The notes beneath the pieces were generated by a model that was not told the origin of the DNA, did no database searches, and saw nothing but the letters and a program-made list of their open reading frames with translations. Of a stretch of 64,000 nucleotides of DNA, positions 26,231-36,012 are shown piece by piece. The position numbers and the translations under genes are program-made. How positions within the stretch are numbered: the stretch's first letter is position 1; every line of letters starts with the position of its first letter. Source of the DNA: Sphingomonas montanisoli (GTDB lineage: Bacteria; Pseudomonadota; Alphaproteobacteria; Sphingomonadales; Sphingomonadaceae); the NCBI RefSeq assembly GCF_008274695.1, contig NZ_VTOU01000003.1:372001-436000 (forward strand). Reading direction: 5' to 3'.

Positions 26231-27379
26231 TCAGCGTTTGGTCAGGTCGAACGCAGCGCTCGTCCCGTCATAGATATTCTGCGCGATGACTTCGGACCTT
26301 GTCATCGTTTCGGCAATCGCCTGCCGGCCTGCCTCGATATGCTCGTTCATCGTGCGCGCGGAAAATTCATAGTCGCGCGATCCGCCCTCCCACGCATTGG
26401 CGCGGTAGATAAGCTGGACGAGGCTGAGACTGGATTCGCGAGTGAGGTCGCGCAGCTTTTGCGCATCGGGATCCTCGCGCAGTTCGGGCGGCAGTTTGTC
26501 GAGCAGCCGGGCGATCATTTCATGCTCGCGCCGCTGGCGGACGAGCATGTTCGAAATCTGGCGCGTGCGGCTGGAAAACTGAATCTCCTTCTGCCGCGAC
26601 ATCACATCCATGATGTTCTTCGGCCGATCATGCGCGGCCGAAAACAGATCGACCTGGAATACCAGCAGATCGCTGTCCTGATTGTCGACGATCCACGACA
26701 GCGGCGTGTTCGACACGATGCCGCCGTCCCACCACAATTTGCCGTCGATCTCGACCGGCGGCAGCCCCGGCGGCAGCGCGCCCGACGCCATGATGTGGCG
26801 CTTGTCGATCCGTTCGGTCTTGCTGTCGAAGAAGCGGAAGTTGCCGCTCTCCACCTCGACCGCACCCACCGACAGCCGCATCGGTCCATCGTTGAGCAGA
26901 TCCCAGTCGACCAACTCGTCGAGCGTCTCGGCCAGCGGCCCGCTTTCGTAGAAACTCATCGCGTCGATCGACCCCGACGGCGCGAGAAAAGGCGACAGGA
27001 AGCGCGGGCGGAACATGCCCGGCACGCCGAACAGCCCGACCGTGGCCGCAGACAGCTCGTGCAGCATTTCGCGCCCGAAATCGCCCGTCAGCAATGGGAA
27101 GCTGGGCATCAGCCCGGTCGCGCGATCCCAGAATTTATGGAGCCGCTCCATGCGCCGCTCGCACGGATTGCCGGCGATGATCGCGGCGTTGATCGCGCCG
27201 ATCGAAATGCCCGCGACCCAATCGACCTCGATCCGCGCAGCATCGAGCGCCTCATAGACGCCCACCTGAAACGATCCCAGCGCGCCGCCCCCCTGGAGCA
27301 CCAGCGCGACATTATCGGGCAGCGGCAGGCCGGTCGCGGCCCGTTTGCGCGCGATATGGCGCGGTTCTGCGTCTGCCAT
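26231..27379 (-). CDS. Patatin-like phospholipase family protein (DUF3734 type)
   Basis: A 382-residue patatin-fold hydrolase. The oxyanion hole is LVLQGGGALGSFQVGVYEAL, the nucleophile elbow is AGISIGAINAAI (GxSxG), and the catalytic Asp is in WWDGGIVSNTPL. The C-terminal third (RPKNIMDVMSRQKEIQFSSRTRQISNMLVRQRREH ... YRANAWEGGSRDYEFSARTMNEHIEAG) is the DUF3734 extension. There is no signal peptide. It is directly upstream of bdhA on the same strand. A lipid or possibly polyhydroxyalkanoate-related hydrolase role is inferred from that context only. Confidence 0.9.
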   Translation of the reverse strand: MADAEPRHIARKRAATGLPLPDNVALVLQGGGALGSFQVGVYEALDAARIEVDWVAGISIGAINAAIIAGNPCERRMERLHKFWDRATGLMPSFPLLTGDFGREMLHELSAATVGLFGVPGMFRPRFLSPFLAPSGSIDAMSFYESGPLAETLDELVDWDLLNDGPMRLSVGAVEVESGNFRFFDSKTERIDKRHIMASGALPPGLPPVEIDGKLWWDGGIVSNTPLSWIVDNQDSDLLVFQVDLFSAAHDRPKNIMDVMSRQKEIQFSSRTRQISNMLVRQRREHEMIARLLDKLPPELREDPDAQKLRDLTRESSLSLVQLIYRANAWEGGSRDYEFSARTMNEHIEAGRQAIAETMTRSEVIAQNIYDGTSAAFDLTKR

Positions 27380-27499
27380 CCGATTCCGACTCCGTTGTGC
27401 AGCGCATCAAAGGCCGACTGACGACGAAGTTCCAGTGATATTTGCGCACGCACGAAGGCGCATTACGCACTCTGCGTGATACATGTCGCGTAACGAAAA

Positions 27500-27523
27500 A
27501 GGGCCGACCCTAAGGCCGGCCCT
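27500..27523 (-). terminator. Intrinsic terminator of the DUF2171 gene
   Basis: On the minus strand AGGGCCG and CGGCCCT pair around a 10-base loop and are followed by TTTTTCG. It lies 26 bp after the stop of the DUF2171 gene. Confidence 0.8.
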
Positions 27524-27548
27524 CCTCTCGCGAAGCGCGATCGGAAAC

Positions 27549-28409
27549 TTAGTAGGTTCCCGAGAAAGCCCGGTTCAGATTGTGCGGGCCTTCGTTGCGC
27601 TCCTCATCCTTCCAGGCCTGCTTGGCCTGCGCGGCGGTGCGGTTGATCGTAACCTTGTCGGCGACCGATACGATCCACGACGATGGGATCGAATGGTGAT
27701 GGCCGCCGGCATCCTTGTCGGTCTTCGTCAGCAGGATGCGGTCTCCGCGAACATGATCGACGGTGCCGACATGCTGGCCGTCCGAACCGACGACCTCCTG
27801 ATGCTCCTGCGCCTGATTCAGCGCGTTGCGCTGGCCGGTGCGATTGGTCCGCCACGACGCGAAGTCATCGTTAAAACGCGACTGATTTTCGCGGCGATAA
27901 TCTTCATAGTCGTTATCGAGTTCGGCGAGCTGACGGCGGCGCCAGTTCGAATAATTGGGGTCGCGACCCCACCCGTCATGGCTCGCGCCGCCGCCGAGTC
28001 CCCAGGTGCTGGTCGCACCGGCACCGCGGCCGACGCCATAGGTGTCGCCCTGCAGCCCGAAGCCCGCATCATAAGGCGCGTAGCCGGCATCGTAACCAGT
28101 GAAGCCCGTACGGGCACCCGCATAGCTGCCTGCACCATATTGGCGCTCATATTCGCGCTGCTGGAGCCGTTCATCCCAACGACGACGGCGCTCTGCCTCT
28201 TCATCGCCGAACCACGAACGGACCTCGTCACCCGCACGGTCGAAGAAGCCGCGATCGTCATAGTCATAGTCACGAGGCGGACGGCCCTGATCGCGCCCGT
28301 AATCGCTGCGCTCGCGATAGCCGTAGCTCTCACGGCCATAGCGCGGATCGCGGTCGCGCGGATCGCGATCGAAGCGATTATCGCGGCGGCCGTAGCGTTC
28401 GTAACCCAT
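27549..28409 (-). CDS. DUF2171 domain protein with Arg/Asp/Tyr-rich N-terminus
   Basis: A 286-residue protein. The start at 28409 (MGYERYGRRDNRF) is five bases after AGGAGG. The N-terminal 60 residues are a low-complexity RDY-rich segment (DRDPRDRDPRYGRESYGYRERSDYGRD), followed by FFDRAGDEVRSWFGDEEAERRRRWDERLQ, the SWFGDEEAERRR signature of sphingomonad stress proteins. A Gly/Tyr-rich linker leads to a C-terminal DUF2171 domain (EHQEVVGSDGQHVGTVDHVRGDRILLTKTDKDAGGHHHSIPSSWIVSV), a PRC-barrel-like fold. It is cytoplasmic with no signal peptide. Related proteins are often stress-induced; function is unknown. The disordered N-terminus could favour condensate or nucleic-acid interactions, which is speculation. 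Confidence 0.85.
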   Translation of the reverse strand: MGYERYGRRDNRFDRDPRDRDPRYGRESYGYRERSDYGRDQGRPPRDYDYDDRGFFDRAGDEVRSWFGDEEAERRRRWDERLQQREYERQYGAGSYAGARTGFTGYDAGYAPYDAGFGLQGDTYGVGRGAGATSTWGLGGGASHDGWGRDPNYSNWRRRQLAELDNDYEDYRRENQSRFNDDFASWRTNRTGQRNALNQAQEHQEVVGSDGQHVGTVDHVRGDRILLTKTDKDAGGHHHSIPSSWIVSVADKVTINRTAAQAKQAWKDEERNEGPHNLNRAFSGTY

Positions 28410-28639
28410 TGCATCCTCCTGCATTTCTGATGGGACGACCGGACGACGGAAAGGGGGGAACCACCGTCCGGTCTATGGATGCAAAACGCATTTTCTGGAT
28501 GCGCGTTCCTGCAGGACCGGCGAAACGAGGGCAGCGGGCGACGGGCCGTGCGGCATCGGCGCGAAACCAACGCGCGTTCGTCGATTTGTGCTGTTGCATC
28601 GCGGATGCGGGCCCGCTAGGGGGAGCGTCCGGCGTGTGC

Positions 28640-28715
28640 GGGGCTGTAGCTCAGATGGGAGAGCGCTGCAATCGCACTGCAGAGGTCAGGGGTTCGATTC
28701 CCCTCAGCTCCACCA
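28640..28715 (+). tRNA. tRNA-Ala (anticodon CGC)
   Basis: A 76-base cloverleaf can be drawn: acceptor GGGGCTG/CAGCTCC with encoded CCA, D-arm containing AGCTCAGATGGGAGAGC, anticodon stem CTGCA/TGCAG with loop ATCGCAC (anticodon CGC, reading GCG), and T-arm AGGGGTTCGATTCCCCT. It decodes a frequent alanine codon in this high-GC genome. Confidence 0.97.
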
Positions 28716-28743
28716 GTCGCACCGCCGGACTATCGTCGAGACG

Positions 28744-29532
28744 CTAGCCCGCCCGATCGGCCTCCTTCGCCAGGAAGCCATCCCAGTCGCGCGCGCGATC
28801 GACCAGCAGGTCGGTGATGCCTTCATCGGTCGGCAGCATGAAGCGATCGGCGAGGATCGCGTCGACCACCATCTGCCCCACCACGTCGGGTTCGAGCAGC
28901 GGGAAGCCCGCATGCGGCCCGCGCGTCTCGATCGGCGGGCCGAAGGTCTTGAGGCTGCGGGCGATGTTGGTCTTGACCGGGCCGGGGCACAGGCAGGTGA
29001 CGCCCACGCCCTGCGGCTTCAGATAGAGCCACAAGGCCTCCGACATCTGCACCACCGCCGCCTTGCTGGCCGCATAGGGGATGCGATCGAAGGCGTAGGT
29101 GTAGAGGCCGCCGAACGAGGCGGTGTTGACGATATGCCCCGATCCTTGCGCGATCAGATGCGGCACGAACACCAGGTTCGATCGCACGATCGACATGAGG
29201 TTGGTGTCGATCACGCGGCGCCATTCGTCGAACGGGATATGATCGGGCAGGCCGCGCGTCAGCACGCCCGCATTGTTCATCACGATATCGACCCGGCCGA
29301 AGCGATCGATCGCGGCGGCCTTGAGCCGATCGAACGCATCGTCCTGCGTCACGTCGCACGCAATGCCGATCGCTTCGCCCGTCAGCCCTGCGGCGGCGCG
29401 TTCGGCGCCTTCCCCGTCGATGTCGGCAATCACCAGCTTCGCGCCGGCCCGCGACAGCGCGCCTGCCGATCCCAGCCCGATCCCGCTCGCGCCGCCGGTG
29501 ACGATCGCGACCTTTCCGGCGACCGCGGTCAT
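28744..29532 (-). CDS. SDR family NAD(P)-dependent oxidoreductase
   Basis: A 262-residue classical short-chain dehydrogenase: TGGASGIGLGSAGALSRAGAKLVIADID (Rossmann, Asp suggests NAD preference), NNAGVLTRGLPDHIPFDEW, catalytic Ser in NTASFGG and YAASKAAV. The C-terminal part (PGPVKTNIARSLKTFGPPIETRGPHAGFPLLEPDVVG) is less typical. The start overlaps the stop of the upstream carboxymuconolactone-decarboxylase-family gene (ATGA), so the two are translated together. The substrate is unknown; the pairing suggests a small catabolic or detoxification step. Confidence 0.9.
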   Translation of the reverse strand: MTAVAGKVAIVTGGASGIGLGSAGALSRAGAKLVIADIDGEGAERAAAGLTGEAIGIACDVTQDDAFDRLKAAAIDRFGRVDIVMNNAGVLTRGLPDHIPFDEWRRVIDTNLMSIVRSNLVFVPHLIAQGSGHIVNTASFGGLYTYAFDRIPYAASKAAVVQMSEALWLYLKPQGVGVTCLCPGPVKTNIARSLKTFGPPIETRGPHAGFPLLEPDVVGQMVVDAILADRFMLPTDEGITDLLVDRARDWDGFLAKEADRAG

Positions 29533-29903
29533 GCGATCAGCCCTTCGCCGCGCAGCGCCTCGATCGCCGTCACGCGCGCACTGTTGGCGGCGGGGAAGCC
29601 GGCATAGCCGCTGGCATGGTAGATCACCTCCTCCACCTCCTCGACAGTGCAGCCATTGGCGACCGCGAGGGGGATGTGGACACGCAACTCGTCATGCGCC
29701 CTGAGCGCGATCAGTATGCCCAGCGTGACGAGACTGCGCGATTTCGCGTCGAGCCCCGGCCGCCCCCACAAAGACAGGAAGACGTTGCTGTGGGCCAGCG
29801 CGCCCATTTCGCCCGCGAAGCTCGATCCCTGCGCATCGCCGCGCATCTTCGCGATCACCTTGAGCGATGCGAGCCGTTCGACGATGCCCGTGCCGTCCGC
29901 CAT
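29529..29903 (-). CDS. Carboxymuconolactone decarboxylase family protein
   Basis: A 124-residue all-helical AhpD-like fold protein. The ATG at 29903 (MADGTGIVERL) is preceded by GGAGAGG; a start four codons earlier lacks this. Core motifs are GALAHSNVFLSLWGRPGLDAKSRSLVTLGILIALRAHDELRVHIPLAVANGCTVEEVEEVIYHASGYAGFPAANSA, close to 4-carboxymuconolactone decarboxylase. The CxxC of AhpD peroxidase partners is absent, so a redox role is unlikely. It is the first gene of a two-gene operon with the SDR. Confidence 0.88.
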   Translation of the reverse strand: MADGTGIVERLASLKVIAKMRGDAQGSSFAGEMGALAHSNVFLSLWGRPGLDAKSRSLVTLGILIALRAHDELRVHIPLAVANGCTVEEVEEVIYHASGYAGFPAANSARVTAIEALRGEGLIA

Positions 29904-29991
29904 TATCCTCTCCATTCATTGGTTTGGCGCCAGCCTATTCAGCCAGAACCAAACCGCGAAAAAGAAAAAATGAAGAACCGTTAGTTAAAGA

Positions 29992-30633
29992 CTAGCGCGT
30001 GGCGTTATACGCCAGCTGCTCTTCGGTCAGCTGGAAGCCGACGAGCATTTCGAAGTTCGCCTTGAGCACGGCGTCGCGCACGCTCGGTTCGGTCAGCGGG
30101 TCGAGCGCGGCATCGGCATCGCCGACCTTGCGCTTGCGGGTGATGCGCTCAAGCACCTCCCGCGGGAGCGTGGCGAGCGCGCGCGAGACCGAGCCGGTCA
30201 CGCTGGCATGACCGGTGCCGCGGGTCGCCCCGTCGGCGAAGGTCACCACAACCTGCCCGGTCTGCTTCGACTGGATGTCGTTTCCACCCCGGATCAGCGT
30301 CGCGAACCAGGGCAGCACCACCTGGCGTGCCGGGCCGGCCGTGGGGCGGGTCGCCTGTACGTCGAAACTGGCGGTGACGCCGATCGGGTCGGTCTCGCCC
30401 GTGCAGCTGGTCTGCAGATTGGTGATCGCGGCGGTCACGTCAATCGCGCCGACGGTGCGCTGCGTGGGCGAGGTGAAGGTGGTGACATCCCCCGTGTAAG
30501 TCGCGATCGCGACCGCGGGGCAAGCCGAGCGCGCGATCTTCACCCCGCCGGTCTCGTCGAAGTCCATGCTGGACTTGCAACCAGCGAGAGCAATGGCGGC
30601 GAGGAGGATCGCTTGAGTCTTCAGCTTCAGCAC
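29992..30633 (-). CDS. Hypothetical lipoprotein
   Basis: A 213-residue protein with a lipoprotein signal (MLKLKTQAILLAAIALAGCKSSMDFDETGGVKIARSACPAVAIATYTGDVTTF, lipobox LAGC). The mature part is beta-rich with one later cysteine in LQTSCTGETDPIG, and ends in a basic segment (REVLERITRKRKVGDADAALDPLTEPSVRDAVLKANFEMLVGFQLTEEQLAYNATR). I do not recognise a named domain, though proteins of this design are frequent in sphingomonads. It is probably anchored in the outer membrane facing the periplasm. It is divergent from ispH across about 110 bp. Confidence 0.75.
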   Translation of the reverse strand: MLKLKTQAILLAAIALAGCKSSMDFDETGGVKIARSACPAVAIATYTGDVTTFTSPTQRTVGAIDVTAAITNLQTSCTGETDPIGVTASFDVQATRPTAGPARQVVLPWFATLIRGGNDIQSKQTGQVVVTFADGATRGTGHASVTGSVSRALATLPREVLERITRKRKVGDADAALDPLTEPSVRDAVLKANFEMLVGFQLTEEQLAYNATR

Positions 30634-30743
30634 GGAAAAGGCATCCTTGAATCGAACGTGCCGGATGCCAGGATCCGGTGGGCTTGCGCGCGATCATAGG
30701 AAGCGGCTTCCGCGCAGGCAAGCAATCGCGTAAGCGGCCGGGC

Positions 30744-31703
30744 ATGGACGTTGCCACCGCCCCCTCGAAGCCGCCGCTGACGCTGCTGATCGCGGCACCC
30801 CGCGGTTTTTGCGCCGGCGTCGACCGCGCGATCCGCATCGTCGAACTGGCGATCGAGAAATATGGCGCGCCGGTCTATGTGCGGCACGAGATCGTCCACA
30901 ACAAATATGTCGTCGACGATCTGAAGGCCAAGGGTGCGATCTTCGTCGAGGAACTGGACGAGGTGCCCGACGGCGTACCCGTCGTTTTTTCCGCACATGG
31001 CGTGCCCAAGGTGGTGCCGGCCAAGGCCGAGGAGCGCGGGCTGAACTATCTCGACGCCACCTGCCCGCTCGTCTCCAAGGTACACCGCCAGGCCGAGCGG
31101 CTCGTGTCGAACGGCCACCACATCCTGTTCATCGGCCATCGCGGCCATCCCGAGGTTATCGGCACGTTCGGCCAGGTGCCCGATGGCGTGATGACCCTGA
31201 TCGAGACGGTCGAGGACGCCGAGGCGATCACGCCGCCCGCCGGCCAGCCGCTTGCCTTCCTGAGCCAGACGACCTTGTCGGTGGACGACACCATCGAGAT
31301 CATCACCGCGCTGCGCCGCCGTTTCCCCGAGATCGGAGCGCCGCGCAGCGAGGACATCTGTTACGCGACGTCGAACCGGCAAGCCGCCGTCAAGGCGATC
31401 ACCGAGCGTTGCGACGCGATGCTGGTGATCGGCGCGCCCAACAGCTCGAACTCGCTGCGCCTCGTCGAAGTCGCCGAGCGGCGCGGCACCCGCGCGGTGC
31501 TGATCCAACGCGCCGACGAGATCGACTTCGGCTTTCTCGACGGCGTCCGCACATTGGGCATCACTGCGGGCGCTTCGGCCCCCGAACTGCTCGTGCGCGA
31601 GGTCGTCGATCGGCTCGCCACGCGCTTCGCGATCGAGGAGCATGAGGTCGAAAGCGCGACCGAGGACATGCTGTTCAAGCTGCCCCGCAGCCTGGTCGCG
31701 TAA
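30744..31703 (+). CDS. ispH: 4-hydroxy-3-methylbut-2-enyl diphosphate reductase
   Basis: A 319-residue iron-sulfur enzyme for the last step of the MEP isoprenoid pathway, producing IPP and DMAPP. The three cluster cysteines are in [25 protein letters not shown] and [11 protein letters not shown]. Substrate motifs [31 protein letters not shown] and GAPNSSNS are present. The ATG at 30744 was chosen because it gives the normal N-terminus; the longer frame upstream overlaps the promoter region. It is followed 5 bp later by thrB, an arrangement I recognise from sphingomonads. Confidence 0.96.
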   Translation: MDVATAPSKPPLTLLIAAPRGFCAGVDRAIRIVELAIEKYGAPVYVRHEIVHNKYVVDDLKAKGAIFVEELDEVPDGVPVVFSAHGVPKVVPAKAEERGLNYLDATCPLVSKVHRQAERLVSNGHHILFIGHRGHPEVIGTFGQVPDGVMTLIETVEDAEAITPPAGQPLAFLSQTTLSVDDTIEIITALRRRFPEIGAPRSEDICYATSNRQAAVKAITERCDAMLVIGAPNSSNSLRLVEVAERRGTRAVLIQRADEIDFGFLDGVRTLGITAGASAPELLVREVVDRLATRFAIEEHEVESATEDMLFKLPRSLVA

Positions 31704-31708
31704 CCGAC

Positions 31709-32665
31709 ATGGCCGTCTATACGCAGGTTTCCACCGAGGAAATGGCTGCCTTCCTCAACCGCTATGATTGCGGCACTTTGCTGTCGGCCAAGGGGATTGC
31801 CGAGGGTGTCGAGAACAGCAACTTCCTGGTCGACACGACCAAGGGCCGCTTCATCCTGACGCTGTACGAGAAGCGCGTCGACGCAGGCGACCTGCCCTTT
31901 TTCCTCGCGCTGACCGATCATCTGGCGGCCAAGGGGCTGAACATTCCGCGCGCGTTGCGCGACCGGCGTGGCGAGCAGTTGCAGGAACTCTGCGGTCGCC
32001 CCGCCTGCCTGATCGAATTCCTGCAGGGCGTCTCGGTGAGCCATCCGACGCCCGCGCAGGCCAAGGCCGCAGGCGGCGCGCTGGGCGACATGCACAAGGC
32101 ACTGGGCGACTTCCGCCTGAGCCGCCCCAACACGCTGGGCCTCGACGGCTGGCACGCGCTGGCCGACAGATGCGGCAACCAGCTCGACCAGATCGAGGCG
32201 GGCCTGGGCGACCGCGTGGCGCGCGAACTCGCCTTCCTCGACGCCGAATGGCCGCGCCACCTGCCGACCTCGGTCGTCCATGCCGACATGTTCCCCGACA
32301 ATGTCCTGATGCTGGGCGATACCGTCGGAGGGGTGATCGATTTCTACTTCGCCTGCACCGAAATTCGCGCGTGGGACGTGGCGGTGACGCATTCGGCGTG
32401 GTGCTTCTCGAGCGACGGGCGCACCTATCGGCCCGAACTCGGCCGCGCGCTGATCGCCGGCTATGATCAGCAATTCGGCCTGTCCGACCTCGAGCGCGCC
32501 GCCTTCCCGGTCCTCGCGCGCGGTTCGGCGCTGCGCTTCCTCCTGACGCGCGCATGGGACTGGCTCAACACGCCCGCCGATGCGCTGGTGACGCGCAAGG
32601 ATCCGCTGGCTTTCAAACGCCGGCTCGATTTCTACGCCGAGGCCGATCCGGCGACGTTGATATGA
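31709..32665 (+). CDS. thrB: Homoserine kinase (APH-fold type)
   Basis: A 318-residue ThrB of the aminoglycoside-phosphotransferase fold, which phosphorylates homoserine with ATP in threonine synthesis. It begins [57 protein letters not shown], and the catalytic loop is [13 protein letters not shown] followed by VIDFYFAC (metal Asp). Length and sequence match the alphaproteobacterial enzyme. It sits between ispH and rnhA, with its stop overlapping the rnhA start. Confidence 0.95.
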   Translation: MAVYTQVSTEEMAAFLNRYDCGTLLSAKGIAEGVENSNFLVDTTKGRFILTLYEKRVDAGDLPFFLALTDHLAAKGLNIPRALRDRRGEQLQELCGRPACLIEFLQGVSVSHPTPAQAKAAGGALGDMHKALGDFRLSRPNTLGLDGWHALADRCGNQLDQIEAGLGDRVARELAFLDAEWPRHLPTSVVHADMFPDNVLMLGDTVGGVIDFYFACTEIRAWDVAVTHSAWCFSSDGRTYRPELGRALIAGYDQQFGLSDLERAAFPVLARGSALRFLLTRAWDWLNTPADALVTRKDPLAFKRRLDFYAEADPATLI

Positions 32666-33117
32666 GCGATCTGCCCCTGGTCGAGATCGCGACCGACGGC
32701 GCGTGCAAGGGCAATCCCGGGCCGGGCGGCTGGGGCGCGCTGCTGCGTTTCGGCACGACCGAGAAGGAATTGTCGGGCGCCGAAAACCCGAGCACCAACA
32801 ACCGCATGGAGCTGATGGCGGCGATCAGCGCGCTGGAAGCACTGAAGAAGCCGTGCCGGGTCAAGCTGTCGACCGACAGCCGCTACGTCATGGACGGCCT
32901 GACCAAGTGGATCCACGGCTGGCGCAAGAATGGCTGGAAGACCGCCGACAAGAAGCCGGTCAAGAATGCCGAACTGTGGCAACGCCTGCTCGCCGCCGCG
33001 GCCCCGCACCGGATCGAATGGCTGTGGGTGAAGGGCCATGCCGGCCATCCCGACAACGAACGCGCCGATAAGCTCGCGAGCGACGCGGCCATCGGACGGA
33101 TCGGCACGGACACATAA
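32662..33117 (+). CDS. rnhA: Ribonuclease HI
   Basis: A 151-residue RNase HI that cleaves RNA in RNA-DNA hybrids. The four catalytic acids are visible: Asp in [17 protein letters not shown], Glu in [13 protein letters not shown], Asp in [11 protein letters not shown] and Asp in [16 protein letters not shown]. The basic handle region ([20 protein letters not shown]) is present. The ATG at 32662 overlaps the thrB stop (ATGA). It ends the ispH-thrB-rnhA operon. Confidence 0.97.
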   Translation: MSDLPLVEIATDGACKGNPGPGGWGALLRFGTTEKELSGAENPSTNNRMELMAAISALEALKKPCRVKLSTDSRYVMDGLTKWIHGWRKNGWKTADKKPVKNAELWQRLLAAAAPHRIEWLWVKGHAGHPDNERADKLASDAAIGRIGTDT

Positions 33118-33216
33118 CATTACCGCTACGTAACAAGACTGTCATCGATACGCAGTCGCGGTTTCATCCACCCCGCCTAGGGCGCCCGCAGACAATAAGT
33201 CGCTCTGGGGGAAAAC

Positions 33217-36012
33217 ATGAAGCCGACCACGTTCGGGCGGGCGCTGCGCGCTGCCGCCCTCTCCACTGTTGCATTCACCGTGTTCGGTGCCGCCGCCCAC
33301 GCACAGGACGTCGCTGACAGCGCTGCTGCGGAAGGTGACGCGATCGTCGTCACCGGCGCACGCCCGATCGCCGAATCCGAAGCCGCAGCGTTGCAGATCC
33401 AGCGCAATTCGGACTCGCTGGTCGCGGTCGCCGCGTCCGACTCGGTCGGCCGTCTGCCGGACCAGAACATCGCTGCCGCCGTCGGCCGCCTGCCCGGCAT
33501 CAGCGTCGAGCGCGATCAGGGCCAAGCCCGCTACGTCAACCTGCGCGGTGCGCCCAAGACCTGGACCACGCTGTCGTTCGACGGCATCAACGTGGTGAGC
33601 CCGGAAGGCCGCGACGCACGCTTCGATTCGATCCCCTCGGCGATCGCGGGCAAGATCATCGTGTCGAAGGCGGTGACGCCCGACATGCCGGGTGAAACCG
33701 TCGCCGGCAACGTCAACGTCATCACCCGCTCGGCCTTCGACTATTCGGGCTTCCACACCGCCGGCAAGCTGGGCGGCGGTGTCGCCGAGCTGGGCGATCG
33801 GCGCGAATATGAAGCCAATGCCGTCATCTCCAACCGCTTCAAGGCGGGCGAAGGCGAGATCGGCGTGCTGGTTTCGGGCAGCTATTACGAACGCAACATG
33901 ATCACCGACAATTTCGAGGTCGATTATGAACCCGTTTCTCGCGATCAGCGTCCCGGCAACGCCACCCGCTTCTGGGCGCACGAAGCCGAGAACAAACTCT
34001 ATCGCCTGACCCGCAAGAACTGGTCGGTTTCGGGCCGTCTCGATTGGCGCCCCGACGACGACAATCAGATCTCGCTGCGGTCGGTCTATACGATCTTCAC
34101 CGACGACGAGGCGCGCGACAATTACCGCTTCGACCTTGACGACCGCGAATCCGATCTGTCGAACAGCAGCGCCGCCTGCACCCCAACCGTGAACGCCACG
34201 CCGACCACGTCGGGCTATGCCGACGTCTGCATCGGCAACACCCCGCAGAAGGGCACAGTGTACGGCATCGACATCCGCCAGCGTTCGACACTGCGCGCCT
34301 TCCGCCAGTCGGTGTTCACCAATACCTTGGCGGGCGATCACAAATTCGGTGACGGCGCGTGGACGCTCGCCTGGGTCGCCAATTACACCGAATCGAAGGA
34401 TGATCGTTCGGTCGTCGGCGAAACGACGTGGGACAGCCCCAGCACGCGCAACCTGCGTCCGACCGTTGCTTACGACTTCTCGAACCCGAACCGCTCGAGC
34501 GTGAGCCTGTTCCGCACCAACCAGCTGTCGGGGCCGACCCGCTTTTCGGCTGGTGATCGCGTAGTCGGTGTCGATGCCTTCACCAAGCCGCTGTCATCGT
34601 TCAACGTGCTCGACGCTGTCGACACGACCAAGGCCTATACCGGCAAGCTGGTGCTGGGCCACACGGCCGAAATGCTGGGCGGCGAGACGACCTTTAAGAT
34701 CGGCGCGCAATATGACCAGCGCACCAAGATGGCCGACGAGAAGAACATCAACCTGACGACTGCAGCGCAGTTTGCTCAGGCGGGCCTGCCGACCGACTAC
34801 AACCAGTTCTCGCTGGACAAGAAGTTCCTCGGCAAAGTCCCGATGGATTACACCTTCCGCTATTTCGATCTCACGAAGATGCGCGCCGCTTCGGACGCGG
34901 CGAAGGCCGCCTTCCCCTTCGTTCCCGCTACGGCCAACAATTATGACGTGCGCGAACAGGTGCTCGCCGGCTTCGTGATGGGCACGGTGAAGTACGATTG
35001 GGGTTCGGTGATCGGCGGCGTTCGCGTCGAGCATATCAAGAACCGCGGCAAGGCGTTCGCGACGGTGGGCACCGTAACCGGTCCCGTAGAAGCCAACGCC
35101 GAACAGACGCTTGCCTTCCCCAGCCTGCACATCAACTACAATGTCGACGACACCAAGAAGCTGCGTCTGTCGTTCAACAGCGGTGCAGCCCGCGCCGATT
35201 ATGATCAGCTGCGTCCGAACGTCGTGATCAACGACATCGCGCAGACGATTTCCGGCGGCAATCCGGCGGTGAAGCCTGAGCGGGCTTATGGCGTCGATGG
35301 CTACTTCGAATGGTATATGAAGCCGCAGGGCTATTTGATGGTCGGTGTTTTCTACAAGAAGATCAAGGACGTGCTGTACAACCAGTCGCGCACGTTCAAT
35401 TCGAGCGCGCTCGACGCGAACGGCTTCGATCGTTCGACCTATGTCTTCTCGGGCATCACCAACGGCGGCGACGGACGCCTGTACGGTATGGAAGCCGCAG
35501 CCCAGCTACAGCTCGAACCGTGGACCGAAAATCTGGGCCTGCCCGATTTCATGGGCGGTTTCGGCGTGTCGGCCAACCTGACGCTTAACAACAGCCGCAT
35601 CTCCAAGCCGGCATCGGGCGCCATCCCGGCGCGCCGCGTTCGCCTGCCCGGCACGTCGGACTTCGTTTACAACATCGGCGCCTATTACGAGAAGTACGGC
35701 CTGTCGCTGCGCCTGCAGTATCAGAACCGTGGCAAGTGGCTCGACTCGATCGCCGACACGCTGGTCGATGCGGGCGATACCTATTGGGCTTCGGACGACG
35801 AACTCGATTTCTCGGCACGCTATGCGGTCACCAAGAATTTCGAGGTCTATTTCGACGCTTCGAACCTGCTGAACCACCCGGGCCGCCGCTTCTCCGATCC
35901 GGGCAACCTGCTGACCGCAACGGGCATCCCGACCAAGAGCAGCAGTGCGCAGACGATCGAGTGGGAGCGGTTCGGTCGCCGCTACACCGGCGGCATCCGG
36001 TTCAACTTCTGA
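33217..36012 (+). CDS. TonB-dependent receptor linked to phytase
   Basis: A 931-residue outer-membrane receptor with signal peptide (ending AAAHAQ). The plug domain shows DSVGRLPDQNIAAAVGRLPGISVERDQGQARYVNLRGAPKTWTTLSFDGINVVSPEGRDARFDSIPSAIAGKIIVSKAVTPDMPGETVAGNVNVITRSAFD, as in the large receptors common in sphingomonads and caulobacters. The 22-stranded barrel ends with the aromatic C-terminus GIRFNF. The stop codon overlaps the start of the beta-propeller phytase gene (TGATG). The pairing suggests import of phytate-derived inositol phosphates or another organophosphate through this receptor; ligand identity is inferred. Confidence 0.92.
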   Translation: MKPTTFGRALRAAALSTVAFTVFGAAAHAQDVADSAAAEGDAIVVTGARPIAESEAAALQIQRNSDSLVAVAASDSVGRLPDQNIAAAVGRLPGISVERDQGQARYVNLRGAPKTWTTLSFDGINVVSPEGRDARFDSIPSAIAGKIIVSKAVTPDMPGETVAGNVNVITRSAFDYSGFHTAGKLGGGVAELGDRREYEANAVISNRFKAGEGEIGVLVSGSYYERNMITDNFEVDYEPVSRDQRPGNATRFWAHEAENKLYRLTRKNWSVSGRLDWRPDDDNQISLRSVYTIFTDDEARDNYRFDLDDRESDLSNSSAACTPTVNATPTTSGYADVCIGNTPQKGTVYGIDIRQRSTLRAFRQSVFTNTLAGDHKFGDGAWTLAWVANYTESKDDRSVVGETTWDSPSTRNLRPTVAYDFSNPNRSSVSLFRTNQLSGPTRFSAGDRVVGVDAFTKPLSSFNVLDAVDTTKAYTGKLVLGHTAEMLGGETTFKIGAQYDQRTKMADEKNINLTTAAQFAQAGLPTDYNQFSLDKKFLGKVPMDYTFRYFDLTKMRAASDAAKAAFPFVPATANNYDVREQVLAGFVMGTVKYDWGSVIGGVRVEHIKNRGKAFATVGTVTGPVEANAEQTLAFPSLHINYNVDDTKKLRLSFNSGAARADYDQLRPNVVINDIAQTISGGNPAVKPERAYGVDGYFEWYMKPQGYLMVGVFYKKIKDVLYNQSRTFNSSALDANGFDRSTYVFSGITNGGDGRLYGMEAAAQLQLEPWTENLGLPDFMGGFGVSANLTLNNSRISKPASGAIPARRVRLPGTSDFVYNIGAYYEKYGLSLRLQYQNRGKWLDSIADTLVDAGDTYWASDDELDFSARYAVTKNFEVYFDASNLLNHPGRRFSDPGNLLTATGIPTKSSSAQTIEWERFGRRYTGGIRFNF

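Noticed and set aside
28640-28715. tRNA gene as integration site of the mobile segment
   Set aside because: The tRNA-Ala is about 29 kb from the phage-like genes, the genes around it are chromosomal in character, and no duplicated 3' end was seen near 57 kb.
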